Shown one piece after another: positions 16,380 through 27,300 of a stretch of 64,000 nt of DNA. This DNA comes from Chitinophaga sp. YR573 (GTDB taxonomy: Bacteria > Bacteroidota > Bacteroidia > Chitinophagales > Chitinophagaceae). Position 1 is the first letter of the stretch. The number at the start of each line of letters is the position of its first letter. The DNA is taken from contig NZ_FOJF01000002.1 of assembly GCF_900110995.1 (NCBI RefSeq), positions 1,302,001-1,366,000 on the forward strand, in the 5' to 3' direction. Both the position numbers and the translations under genes were made by a program. The notes under the pieces are model-generated. The model did no database searches and was not told the DNA's origin. It was given only the letters and a program-made list of their open reading frames with translations.

Positions 16380-17183
16380 TTAGAACAAACTTTGCTGTGA
16401 AACTGAATTGAGTGGATTATCATTCCCCAACGGTGGCAGGTTCGGCCACTCCCAGGTTGCATCTTTCTCTTTATTATCAGGTCTTGTTTTTCCTCCGCGA
16501 ATAGTATACACTGTCTTATACGCTAACTGCTCTGAAGGCATTTCATAGTTTAATATTTCACGTACACCCGTAGCTGATAGGGATGGATCAATCCATTGCT
16601 GCGCAATATCAGGTGTTATAAAAAGGGGCATGCGGTGTTTATTATCTCCGCTGTTATGAATATTGCCCATCAGTGTATTCGCCGGGCGGGTAATCACGGT
16701 ATAAGTACCGGAACGTACAATCTCTCCGGTAGTAGTATCTACTTCATCTCTTAACTGATAAAGACCCGGAATATAAAAAACAGGGGCATCCTGTACATAA
16801 ATCAGATAAGGTACTTTATTCTTCCAGCCGTTAATCTGTCTGTGTTCGTAAATCCCTGTAACAGGGATCAGGCAGCGGTTATCTTTTATCCTGTACCAAT
16901 ACGATTTATGATCATCAAGGATCCTTTCACTACGTGCATTTAACATACCGGCACGACGACTCAGTCTTTCTTTAGGATCACTGATATAGAGAGGATCTAC
17001 ACCCCATTCCATTGTAGTAAGGCGGGGCGTATTATCATTGGTATAGATCGTATAAAAGGATGGTAAACGGTGTCCTTCCACATGCACAAGAGATTCATTA
17101 TCAAGTGTTGCATCTATGATCAGTGCAGGAAAGGCTTCGGTAGTCAGCAGTATATTAGTATGAAAACAGATGTCGTAGCACAT
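16380..17183 (-). CDS. SRAP domain protein (YedK/HMCES family), abasic-site crosslinking
   Basis: A 267-aa protein of the SOS-response-associated peptidase (SRAP) family. Its Cys2, exposed after Met removal, forms a covalent crosslink to abasic sites in single-stranded DNA. The start must be ATG 17183 so that the sequence begins M-C-Y-D; the in-frame ATG at 17186 would move the cysteine to position 3 and block it. Other active-site elements are RCLIPVTGIYEH (the Glu position) and HNSGDNKHRMPLFI (the His position). Length is slightly above the usual ~220-240 residues. A 175-aa gene of unknown function ends 3 bp upstream. Confidence 0.9.
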   Translation of the reverse strand: MCYDICFHTNILLTTEAFPALIIDATLDNESLVHVEGHRLPSFYTIYTNDNTPRLTTMEWGVDPLYISDPKERLSRRAGMLNARSERILDDHKSYWYRIKDNRCLIPVTGIYEHRQINGWKNKVPYLIYVQDAPVFYIPGLYQLRDEVDTTTGEIVRSGTYTVITRPANTLMGNIHNSGDNKHRMPLFITPDIAQQWIDPSLSATGVREILNYEMPSEQLAYKTVYTIRGGKTRPDNKEKDATWEWPNLPPLGNDNPLNSVSQQSLF

Positions 17184-17189
17184 CAAAGG

Positions 17190-17717
17190 TTATTTTATAA
17201 GTTCATAAAAAGGGACTTCCATTTGTTGCTCACCGGAACGGATCACCGCTATTACATTACCAAATTTCAGATTGAAATCTATATCAATACCATCATCACG
17301 GTTTACTTTTATTCTCCCGGAGGTTTTGATATAACTGCGTATTTTATCAGCATAGGCTGTTGTCATTTTTTTTGCCCAGTCTTTATCCTTTAATGTATTA
17401 ATATACAACACATAAGGAGAGCCAGGTTCAAACAACTCCAGTAACTTGTCTCTTTGAACAGGATCACGAAGGTCTACTAATTTGCCCGAGTAATTTACCA
17501 AATGCCGCTGATGTTCATTCGCAGCATCTTCATCACTATAATAAGTGGCCATGAAGCCTGTACCGGCAATTAACCCCACCCATTGAAACCGCTGTACCAC
17601 CAGGAAATAATCTTTCAGCTGGATCAATTGCTGAATCCTGTCCGGCGTTAAAGCCTCAAAAGGGTTGTATGTACTTTTTTTTTGCAAAGGCTTCAAAGAT
17701 AAGTTGTTTATTATCAA
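17190..17717 (-). CDS. Protein of unknown function, co-transcribed with SRAP protein
   Basis: A ~175-aa protein that I do not recognise. It has no signal peptide and one short mildly hydrophobic stretch (FQWVGLIAGTGFMATYYS). The rest is mixed charged sequence with a C-terminal region of alternating charged residues (IKVNRDDGIDIDFNLKFGNVIAVI) that looks like beta-strands. The only upstream start is TTG 17717 and no ATG is present near the N-terminus, so the true start is uncertain. Its stop is 3 bp before the SRAP start, which implies one operon and possibly a role in DNA damage handling. Confidence 0.6.
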   Translation of the reverse strand: MIINNLSLKPLQKKSTYNPFEALTPDRIQQLIQLKDYFLVVQRFQWVGLIAGTGFMATYYSDEDAANEHQRHLVNYSGKLVDLRDPVQRDKLLELFEPGSPYVLYINTLKDKDWAKKMTTAYADKIRSYIKTSGRIKVNRDDGIDIDFNLKFGNVIAVIRSGEQQMEVPFYELIK

Positions 17718-17838
17718 GATAATTTGAAAGACAACGTCAAAAGACAGATATTATTTTATTTTTATTATTAAAATCTATATATATTTACTTAAATATATGT
17801 GACCCCTATAACATTATTATATACCTATAACCTATAGA

Positions 17839-20800
17839 ATGCTTAACCACAGCCCAAAAATTGTTTGGAGACAAGTTTTAATAATCCTTTTTCTATCTGT
17901 CAGCCAGTTTTGTTATGCTGTTTCAGATACAGATACTTCCAAAAATACAGGCATAGAAAGTTATGTCGAAGGAGTATTCAATAAAATCAAAGAAAAAGGC
18001 AGTTTCGTTAATTTCCTGAGTAATGAAAACCTCGGTACTCTGCCTGTGGGACTAGTCAGGGAAATCAATGGGAAAGTGTATGTAATAGCTATCGACAGCG
18101 CCCGTGTCACTACTACCGGTGCCTACTTCAGCGCTTACTTCCGCTTTACTTTTCCCGGTACACAAAGTGATCTGATTTTTGGTGGAAAGAATATCGCATT
18201 TACCCCCGGAGGTATCGCGGCATCTGCCTCTACAAAGTTAGTTCTGCTAAAGGATAAAGAGATAGGGTTGAATGAGCACCTTGACCTTGTTTTCCCAGGC
18301 GATGGCAGCAACTTTGTTGAATGGGACTGTAACGGTTTTAAAGATGCTAATCTGCATGGGAACTTTGTATTCGACAGCTCCTGGTTACAGCCTGAAGATC
18401 CTAAAATATCCAAATTAACAGCTCAGCTGAATGTCAATGTACATGATTTGAATAACATCATGAGTACCGTTGATATTCCTGCTTTTCATATTCACGGTTT
18501 GAACGATTTCAGTTTCAAAGTGAAGAATGCAGCAGTGGATCTGAGTGATATTGAAAACCCTGCAGGTCTTACCGTCACTGGCGATATGCTGTCGGATCCT
18601 GGCAGTCCGCTGTTCTGGAGAGGATTTTATCTGCAGGAACTGGAAGTAGGATTACCACAGCAACTTGCATCCAAAGAGGGCCGTCCAAAAGTAACGGTCC
18701 GTAATTTCATTATAGATGATCAGGGGATCAGCGGTGCTTTGACCGCTGAGAATATTGTGAAACTGGGTGATGCCAGCGCAGGAGGCTGGCCTTTATCCAT
18801 TGATAAAGTAGGACTTAGCTTCAGTAAGAATAAACTGAATGGCGGTACCCTGGGAGGAATGATGCGGATAGGTTTCCTGGGAGATGATCCTTTAGCCTAT
18901 GATGCTACTATCAATATGCGGGGTGATGATACCTATTATACCTTCGGATTACAGCTCACCGCTGAGAAGAAATTCTCCTTCTTTGCCGGCGAGATTATCC
19001 TTAATAAAGATTCCCGTATCCAGATATCTAAAACAGCAACAGACTTCATTCCTATGGCTACCCTCAACGGGAAAGTAAACCTGAAGAAAAGTCTGTTGAA
19101 TATAGAGGGAGTATCGTTTCAGAATCTGGTACTTTCTACAAAGAAACCTTACGTACACAGTGGTGTATTCAGCTTTGCAACCACCGGTGACAAAAAAATG
19201 GGTGGTTTTCCTATAGGCTTCGACAGCCTACAGATAGGTATCTCCGAAGGGAAAGTTGCTATAGGCGCTACTGTGAGGCTCAACTTCATGAACTCCAGCG
19301 ACAAAGGTTTTGGTGGCAGCACTTCTTTTGTGGTTACCGCTGCACAGGAAGAAAGCAAAGAAACTGTTACCGTAAATGGCCAGCAGATAGAGAAAACAAG
19401 TACCCACTGGAAACTGGACAAAGTAACGATCAACGATATTACACTGATGGTGAAAGTGATGGCTTTCCAGATGAACGGACAGCTTACCATTTTCGACAAT
19501 CATCCTGTATATGGCAATGGCTTCCGGGGCTTCCTGGAATTCACGATTCCCGGTCCTATTCCCAAAGCAAAAGCCACTGCTTATTTTGGTTCCAAAGACG
19601 ATTACCGTTACTGGCATGTGGACGCCTACATCGGCGTTACCATTCCTATACCTCCTATGTTGCAGATTACAGGTCTGATGGGTGGAATGTCTTACCATAT
19701 GGAGAGACCCGCGCAATTCGACCCGTATGAGTCAAGAAACGCTATAGATCAGAAGGGAGGTATGAAGGAGCTGAGTGAGGTGTTCCAGTATATTCCTTCC
19801 AAAGAGGCCGGACTTGGTTTCATGGGTGGGGTATCGCTGGCACTTGTGCAGCAGATGGTTGTCAATGTGAACGTGGGCCTGGAAGTACAATTCGGTATAG
19901 ATGGAGGCTTCCGTTACGCGCAGTTCGATGGGGCGGGTTATGTGATGCATCTGCCGATAAAGGCTGTGAAAAAGGAAGAGACGAAAGGGGATGATGGTGC
20001 GCCACTATGGGTGCAGTTTAAAATGAGATTTGATAACGTCAATAATACTTTTGATGCCAGCGCTAAAACATACGTGAATATAGCGGGTGTTGTAACGGGT
20101 ATTCATGAACGCGGACTGGTAGGTGAATCGGCACTGCACATTGCACCGGACGACTGGTGGTTCTACATTGGCCGCCCTTCGGAAATGTTCGGGTTATCGG
20201 TGATGGGTCTGGCAGAGATCAAGTCTTACTTCATGATGGGTACGCATGTGGAAGATATGCCGCAGGTGCCTGCTGAAGTAAGTGAAGTGTTCGATGATGT
20301 CAATACCGATTTCATGGCCATGGAAAATACCATGAGCACCGGTAGAGGGTTTGGCTTCGGCGTACACTTTAAAACAAGCTTCTCCTTTGACTATGGTGTG
20401 TATGGAGAATTTGCACTGGGAGCAGGGGCAGATATACTCTTACGTAACTATGGCGAAGCAAGGTGTAAAGGTAGTGGCAGTGTCATTGGTTTTAATGGCT
20501 GGTATGCTTCCGGTCAGGCTTACGTTTATCTTAAAGGAGATGTAGGTATCCGTGTGAAAGTATTCGGAAAGAAAAGAGGTTTCTCTATTGCTAAATTATC
20601 GGCGGCCGTACTCTTACAGGCAAAACTGCCTAATCCTGCCTGGTTCCGTGGTATGGTAGGTGTGAAATATTCTGTAATGGGCGGATTGGTAAAAGGAAAA
20701 GCAAATATCAAAATAGAGTTGGGGACCCAGTGTGAGATCATGGGTGCAAAAGAACTGGATATCCAGGTGATCAGCGATATTAAACCAGATGATAAATCCA

Positions 20801-22224
20801 GTGATGTAAGCGTATTCGCTACACCACAGGTAGCCTTTAATATGCCGGTAGCAAAAGCTTTCTCCATGTTAAATGAATATGATGAAGTAGCTACCTACCG
20901 TATAAAACTGGATGAAGTAAAACTGCTGAACAATAATGCAGAAATAAAAGGAACAACAGAAGTAAGTGATGATGGGTTATCTGCTTCTCTTACCCTGCGT
21001 GATATCTTACCGCCACAGAGCAGCTTAACAGCTTCTACTAAAGTACATATCGAAAAACAGAATGGTGGTAACTGGGATGCACTGATCAACTATTCTACCA
21101 AAGCTATCGACTATGAAACAAAATCTGCGGCATTCAGTACCGGCGATGCCCCTGATAATATTCCATGGGAGAACGTAGCTTATGCTTATCCGATGAAGAG
21201 ACAGTATAACTTCTATCCTAAAGAATATGGTAAGGGTTATATTAAACTCAAACGCGGACAACCATATCTGTTTGCTTCCGTAGATAACAGTGGTAAGAAA
21301 TGGAAAGTAACGGCAACATTAAATAATGGAACTACTCCTGTTCAGTATGATGAAAGCGTGGCCCAGGTGAACTTCGATATCCCTGCCAATATGACCAAAG
21401 AAGCAGTCTATACTTTCAGTATCATGCGTACTTCCGGTGATGGAGAACTAGCCGCCAATAACGTCACAGTAAACAGGAACGAAACCGTTACTGAAGATGG
21501 TGATACGACCAGCATCGGCAATACATCTTTGAAAGGTAATGCTACATCCGGTGTAAGCAAAGAAGTAATAGGATATAGTTTCCGTACCAGCAAGTATAAC
21601 ACCTTCATAGAGAAAATGAGTGCCATGTCTGATCCCCGCGATCTGTTTGATGTGGCTACTAATTATGTCAGTGTAATCGGTCAGCGTTTTGAAGCAGAGG
21701 AGACCTTCGATAAGTTTGAAATTCAGGGAGACGCATCCTTTGCCGTAAAACCATTGATCGCTCTGAAAGCAGGTAGCAATAACAGCTGGCTGCAGAATAA
21801 ACTGATGCCTTTGCTGTACAATGGTTATCCTTTTAACCCTGCTGTTACTATTACCCGCGATCAGACAGTAACAGGTGGTATTCCACCGCTGGATGCGATC
21901 CGCCTGTACAATAATGATTACACCCTGTACCAGTTGGAAGATGCTGCTGTGAGTGATGGCATTGCATTAAGCAAACCTGGCCGCTGCCGCTTTATGTATT
22001 ACGTATCATTTGTTGCCAATGATGATTACCATGAGTTGCTGAATAAAGCAAACCGTGTGTATCTCAATGGGGGATCAGCTTCACCAGGCATTACCCGCTT
22101 ACTCACGTCTACTTATCCGGACCTCGATGGAAATCAGTATTATCCGGTGGAAATGAGTTACCGCCTGCCTGGCAGCAATAATATTACATCGTCAATTACC
22201 CGTAGCATCTATTATAAATTGTAA
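17839..22224 (+). CDS. Giant secreted protein of unknown function, first gene of the surface/toxin operon
   Basis: A 1461-aa protein with an N-terminal signal peptide (VLIILFLSVSQFCYAV, cleavage near residue 28). No known domain is recognised. The first ~950 residues are dominated by alternating hydrophobic/polar strands with many Gly and Asp turns (LNGGTLGGMMRIGFLGDD, ITGLMGGMSYHME), suggesting a long beta-solenoid or membrane-associated beta structure. A later part (~1000-1250) looks like Ig-like domains. No T9SS sorting domain is visible at the C-terminus, which ends ITRSIYYKL. The next gene starts 4 bp after its stop. As first gene of a seven-gene operon it may be a structural or secretion component. 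Confidence 0.75.
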   Translation: MLNHSPKIVWRQVLIILFLSVSQFCYAVSDTDTSKNTGIESYVEGVFNKIKEKGSFVNFLSNENLGTLPVGLVREINGKVYVIAIDSARVTTTGAYFSAYFRFTFPGTQSDLIFGGKNIAFTPGGIAASASTKLVLLKDKEIGLNEHLDLVFPGDGSNFVEWDCNGFKDANLHGNFVFDSSWLQPEDPKISKLTAQLNVNVHDLNNIMSTVDIPAFHIHGLNDFSFKVKNAAVDLSDIENPAGLTVTGDMLSDPGSPLFWRGFYLQELEVGLPQQLASKEGRPKVTVRNFIIDDQGISGALTAENIVKLGDASAGGWPLSIDKVGLSFSKNKLNGGTLGGMMRIGFLGDDPLAYDATINMRGDDTYYTFGLQLTAEKKFSFFAGEIILNKDSRIQISKTATDFIPMATLNGKVNLKKSLLNIEGVSFQNLVLSTKKPYVHSGVFSFATTGDKKMGGFPIGFDSLQIGISEGKVAIGATVRLNFMNSSDKGFGGSTSFVVTAAQEESKETVTVNGQQIEKTSTHWKLDKVTINDITLMVKVMAFQMNGQLTIFDNHPVYGNGFRGFLEFTIPGPIPKAKATAYFGSKDDYRYWHVDAYIGVTIPIPPMLQITGLMGGMSYHMERPAQFDPYESRNAIDQKGGMKELSEVFQYIPSKEAGLGFMGGVSLALVQQMVVNVNVGLEVQFGIDGGFRYAQFDGAGYVMHLPIKAVKKEETKGDDGAPLWVQFKMRFDNVNNTFDASAKTYVNIAGVVTGIHERGLVGESALHIAPDDWWFYIGRPSEMFGLSVMGLAEIKSYFMMGTHVEDMPQVPAEVSEVFDDVNTDFMAMENTMSTGRGFGFGVHFKTSFSFDYGVYGEFALGAGADILLRNYGEARCKGSGSVIGFNGWYASGQAYVYLKGDVGIRVKVFGKKRGFSIAKLSAAVLLQAKLPNPAWFRGMVGVKYSVMGGLVKGKANIKIELGTQCEIMGAKELDIQVISDIKPDDKSSDVSVFATPQVAFNMPVAKAFSMLNEYDEVATYRIKLDEVKLLNNNAEIKGTTEVSDDGLSASLTLRDILPPQSSLTASTKVHIEKQNGGNWDALINYSTKAIDYETKSAAFSTGDAPDNIPWENVAYAYPMKRQYNFYPKEYGKGYIKLKRGQPYLFASVDNSGKKWKVTATLNNGTTPVQYDESVAQVNFDIPANMTKEAVYTFSIMRTSGDGELAANNVTVNRNETVTEDGDTTSIGNTSLKGNATSGVSKEVIGYSFRTSKYNTFIEKMSAMSDPRDLFDVATNYVSVIGQRFEAEETFDKFEIQGDASFAVKPLIALKAGSNNSWLQNKLMPLLYNGYPFNPAVTITRDQTVTGGIPPLDAIRLYNNDYTLYQLEDAAVSDGIALSKPGRCRFMYYVSFVANDDYHELLNKANRVYLNGGSASPGITRLLTSTYPDLDGNQYYPVEMSYRLPGSNNITSSITRSIYYKL

Positions 22225-22228
22225 GTGT

Positions 22229-24295
22229 ATGCATCGCATATTAAGTGCCTGTTTGTTATTTGGACAATTATTCTTATTCTGCCAGTTTGCGCAAGGGCAG
22301 AGTGAACACCGCATTGTTGGACTGGCAGACGCTCATCCGGATAAAATCCGTCTGCGCTGGTCACCGGCCAGTACTATCGTATGGGAAATGGGGAATAAAT
22401 ACGGTTATAACGTAGAGCGTTTTACCATTGCTATTAATGGAGAACTGGTACCTCATCCCCAGCCATTATTACTGACTCCTCAACCTTTAAAACCGTATAC
22501 CCTGCAGGAAATGGAAAAGGCTGCAGAGAAGAATGAGCAAATTGCAGTGATCGCAGAACTGATCTATGGTGAAGCGCCTGAAAAAGTGAAACCGGAGAAT
22601 GGGATCGGTGCTTACTTCGAAGGCCAAAACAAACTGGAATGGCGTATGGGAATGGCCCTGCTTTCCTGTGATGTCTCCGTAGATGTTGCAAAAACTGCGG
22701 GTCTGTTCCTGCAGGATAACAATGTGAAAAAAGGAGAACGGTACGTATACCGGATTGCTCTTGCCCAACAACCTAAAAACCTTGTCATTGATACGGCAAT
22801 CGTAGTGGCTTCTGTGGATGAACCGGCATTGCTGGCCCGTCCGCAGGAACTGGCGATCGTTTGTGCAGATAGTACTGCTACATTAGGCTGGCTGACAAAC
22901 TTCAGTCGCAGTATGTACAGCACTTACATGGTAGAACGTTCTACTGATGGTAAATCATTCAAACCAGTTACTGATCTGCCTATCATTCCTACAGCTCCTG
23001 ATAAGGGCGGATTCTCTTATTACCAGGACTCCCTGCCCGATAATGACAACAGGTATTATTATCGTGTACGTGGTATCACTCCATTCGGAGAATATGGTCC
23101 TTATTCGCAAACCGTAGAAGGTATCGGAGTTGTATCTGTAGCAGACCGGCCTGTAATGGATACTATCATCGTAATAGATAATAAAAAGATCGCTTTACGC
23201 TGGATGCTGCCAGGTAAGTTGCCACAGCAGTTAGCAAAGATCATTATCACCCGTGGTAATAATGGTAAAGGCCCTTTCTTACCGGTAGCAGAATTTAAAA
23301 AGCCTGTGTATGATTATGTAGATGAAAAGCCATTGGCTACAAACTACTATCGTATCAAAGGAATTACGAAGAGCGGGAAAGCAGTATATTCCTTCCCCTA
23401 CTTTGCACAGATCATAGATACAATTCCACCTGCCATGCCAATAGGACTGGCAGGAAAAGTAGATTCAACCGGTATCGTACGTCTGCAATGGACGAATAAT
23501 ACAGAACAGGATCTCAGGGGATACCGTGTATTCCGTGGCAATAGTGCAAAGGAAGAATTCATGGAAGTAACCAGAGAGATTTTATCCACGAATGCATTTA
23601 AGGATACCATCACCCTGCATACGCTTACTTCCAAAGTGTTTTACAAAATCATCGCTGTAGATAAGAACTATAACACATCAGACTATACAGCATCTATCAT
23701 GCTGAAAAGACCGGATACGATTGCTCCTTCCGCACCGGTTATATCACAGGCATTCCGTTCTGATAGTTTAAAAGCCATTATACTGGAATGGCGTAATAGC
23801 AGCAGTGAAGATGTTGTGAAATATAAACTGAGAAGGATCAATGTAAAGGATAGCATGAAAGCAGATATCGCTGAATGGGATACAACTGATCACCGTCAGC
23901 GTTACATGGATACAAAAGTAGAACCCGGAAATACTTACTACTATGAACTGATAGTAGCTGATGATTCTGGCAACAGTGCGAAAGAACTCAGCGGAGATAT
24001 CTGGTTTGAAACAGGTATGCGTCCATCTATTGACGAGTGGAAAGGAGAGCTGGACAAAGAGAAGAAGGCTATCCGTCTGCAATGGGAGTATAAACTGGCT
24101 GGTGTAAAACAATACCGCATTTACCGCGCAAAGAACGATACGCCTTTCCTGTTGTACACTACGCTCAATGGTAGTGTCAGCAAATGGGAAGACGAAGAAG
24201 TCATCCTTGGAAACATCTATAAATATAAAATAACTGCCGTGCTGAAAGGTGATGTAAAATCGGAGATGAGCAAGGTAGTAGAATTGAGGTTTTAA
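22229..24295 (+). CDS. Secreted fibronectin type III array protein
   Basis: A 688-aa protein with signal peptide (LSACLLFGQLFLFCQFAQGQ) followed by about five or six fibronectin-III-like modules. Typical strand signatures recur: LRWSPAS near residue 40, the first Tyr-rich edge YYYRVRGITPFGEYGPYS, then YYRIKGITKSGKAVYS, VRLQWTNNTEQDLRGYRVFRG, VFYKIIAVDKNYNTSDYT, ILEWRNSSSEDVVKYKLRR and IRLQWEYKLAGVKQYRIYRA. Such arrays serve as spacers or protein-binding rods outside the cell. It ends EMSKVVELRF, with no sorting domain. It lies 4 bp after the 1461-aa gene and 20 bp before the SprB-repeat gene, within the same operon. Confidence 0.82.
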   Translation: MHRILSACLLFGQLFLFCQFAQGQSEHRIVGLADAHPDKIRLRWSPASTIVWEMGNKYGYNVERFTIAINGELVPHPQPLLLTPQPLKPYTLQEMEKAAEKNEQIAVIAELIYGEAPEKVKPENGIGAYFEGQNKLEWRMGMALLSCDVSVDVAKTAGLFLQDNNVKKGERYVYRIALAQQPKNLVIDTAIVVASVDEPALLARPQELAIVCADSTATLGWLTNFSRSMYSTYMVERSTDGKSFKPVTDLPIIPTAPDKGGFSYYQDSLPDNDNRYYYRVRGITPFGEYGPYSQTVEGIGVVSVADRPVMDTIIVIDNKKIALRWMLPGKLPQQLAKIIITRGNNGKGPFLPVAEFKKPVYDYVDEKPLATNYYRIKGITKSGKAVYSFPYFAQIIDTIPPAMPIGLAGKVDSTGIVRLQWTNNTEQDLRGYRVFRGNSAKEEFMEVTREILSTNAFKDTITLHTLTSKVFYKIIAVDKNYNTSDYTASIMLKRPDTIAPSAPVISQAFRSDSLKAIILEWRNSSSEDVVKYKLRRINVKDSMKADIAEWDTTDHRQRYMDTKVEPGNTYYYELIVADDSGNSAKELSGDIWFETGMRPSIDEWKGELDKEKKAIRLQWEYKLAGVKQYRIYRAKNDTPFLLYTTLNGSVSKWEDEEVILGNIYKYKITAVLKGDVKSEMSKVVELRF

Positions 24296-24315
24296 TCTCA
24301 TAAAGCCCTTAACCT

Positions 24316-27300
24316 ATGAAGAAATTTTTATCCATATTGTTTTTTATCTGCATCCATTTCGCTGTTAATGCCCAATACATGAGCGTGGAAGTGAAGGTGA
24401 CCCGCCTTGGTACAAACTATACTGACGGTAATTCCTATGGCTCCAGGTTCCGTTTCTACAGGAATGTCTGGAATAACTACCCTATGTATATTCAGGGGCA
24501 GTATTGTATTAAAAGAGATGAGAATTTTGAATCGAATGAGAATGTCTTATTTTCTACATACACAACTTCTTATCAGCCATTTACCCTCATCCTGGTTACC
24601 CATGATGAAAGAAAGGAAGGCAGTGATGATTGTACGGCACAGGGAGTATCAGGTATAACATTCAGACGCCCGGATACGCATGAGAAAAGCACAGAACTAA
24701 CCATTGATCCGGCTTCTCTTGCTCCAGGTGTATTCGTTCCGATGGGACGTATGACCACCTGGGATGGCAGCACATGGGCATATGCAGAGCTGAGTGTCAG
24801 AGTACCGGTTCCCACGCCTGGCTCACCGTGGATGACAGAAGGTACCTCTGCCAGCAACAATACCTTTTGCTCCAGTTCAAATGTAAAACTCTCCACAAGT
24901 GTATCACCTAATGCCAGCGGTCTGCGTTATGTATGGCAGTATGCCGTACAGAATGAAGATTATTTAATTCCTAATCCTGATAAATGTTTCTGTAATGATT
25001 ATGATCCTTATACGGGACAATGTGGCCATTATGAAACCACTACTACAGAAGGGCAGGATGGAATCCCATATACTACTACAGACTGGGTACCGGGTAATGA
25101 TTGTGATTATCCTGACCAGGTATACACACATACCTGGCATAACCTGACAATTACAAATGCTAATACAGATCCCTTCGGGAATTTTATACCACAAAATGCT
25201 ATATTTCCCACACCTATTACGTCAACCACGAATGCTTATTTCAGGGTGAAAGCTAACAGTACAGACGGTTTGGAAAGTGGTTACTCACAGGAAGTGGCAT
25301 ATACGTTCCAGCCTGCGCCGCCTACTGTAAATTCCTTTCAGACAACAACAACGCCTTCCTGTTATCATCAGAATAACGGGGTGGTTGCTTTGCCGGCTGG
25401 CGCTATCTCCAGCAGTTTCGACAATATCCGCTGGATATTGAGGAAAGGCGCTAATAATAGCAGCCCCTGTGATCCTGGTTTATCTACCGGTTCTTCCGAC
25501 TGTGGTGATGTGGACTGGAGTAATGGCTCCGTACCGAAAGGAAATGCTATTAATATAGGAGGATTAGCTCCCGGTGATTATTCTTTATGGATACTGAATC
25601 CCGGTACTGACGCAGGTAACTGTTACACACCTATCAGCGTACATATCGATGAATTACAGGAATTAAAGATAACACCCGGCCAGATAACAGATGCGAGTTG
25701 CTTTGGCATGGGCGATGGTAAAATAAATGTAAGTGCCAGCGGTGGTAACGGTACGAATACCGGTTATTATTTTACCCTCAAAAGTAGCACTGATCAGGTA
25801 ATCCGTGCAGAACAACGGGCTTCTTCGAATACTATGTTATGGGAAAACCTGCCGGCAGGTGTCTATAAAGCATACATGCATGATGGTACCTGTTCTGATA
25901 TCAAAGTAGCTGATGTTGAAGTGAAACAACCACCGCAAATTGGTGGTAGTACAGCACCCGGGCAACCTGATTGTCTTGGCCCTGCAAATGGAAGTATCAC
26001 TGTAACGGCTACTGGCGGTGGTACTAATTTCCTCTACAATCTTTATAAGAACAATGTTAAAGTACAATACTCTCCAGTTGTCACTGATCATAGTTATACA
26101 TTCAGCGGACTGGATGGGGGAGATTATAAAGCAGAAATCATCAATCCGGACTATCCTGATTGTGTTGGCTGGACCGGCCTTCAGACATTGAATGCTGTAA
26201 CGCTTTTGGCTTTGCAGCTGGCTGAGCGTGATTCTGTAAGCTGTAATGGAGGTAATGACGGACGTTTGTTGCTAACAGCCACAGGTGGCACGGGCAATTA
26301 TCGCTTCGGTTTTACAGGTGGCAATATTGATAATAATACCGGTGAATTCAAATCGCTTGCAGCAGGTACTTACAGTGTTACTGTACAGAACAAGGCACAG
26401 ACTTGTAATGATAGTCAGGATGCTACTTTTACAGTATTCCAGCGTGCTGCTTTACAGGTAGCTATTGCACCAACAGGCATTACCTGCCGTGGTGCTGTAA
26501 ATGGAAAACTACAGGCAAATGTAACAGGTGGTTCCGGTTCCTGGAAGTATACCTGGCAGCAATTAAAGAATGGCACCTGGGAAGGCAGTCCATTCTGGTT
26601 TAGCACAGATAAGTTGATTGAAGGATTGGAACCCGGTACTTACCGTGTCATTATTGATGATAATAAAGCAACAGGATGTAGCATTACTTCTGATGAAGTT
26701 ACGCTCATAGATCCTGAGCTGGTAGTAATATCAGACGTCACCGTACACGATGCGGTGTGTCTGGATGCAGGCACTTCTATCAGCATCACTGCTGCCGGTG
26801 GAGATGGTAATCTTACTTATGCCTACTCTACAGATGGGGGTACTACTTATACTGATTTTACTGCTACCACCCCATTATATACTACTGCTGATTATACATT
26901 AAAAGTAACAGACGGCAATGGTTGCCGCGCTGATGCTGATCATACATATTCAGTGATACTGCCACCTGCAGCGCTGGACTTTACTACACAATTATCCACT
27001 TATAATGGATTTAATATCTCCTGCCTTGGTGCCGGAGACGGTAGTATCACTATTACGCCAACCGGTGGTAATGGTGGCGCTTACACAGGTTATGAGTATA
27101 AACTGGACGATGGTACATATCAATCTTCCGGTGTTTTTGATCATCTCGTTGCAGGAACTTATACCGTAAGTGTAAAAGACGGCAGGGGATGTGTGGTATC
27201 TCATACTGTTGTTCTGCATCAACCTGCTATCATGATCTCTGCTGTAAAAACAGATATTGATTGTTATGGCAGCGCTACCGGTACGATCATTACCAGTATC

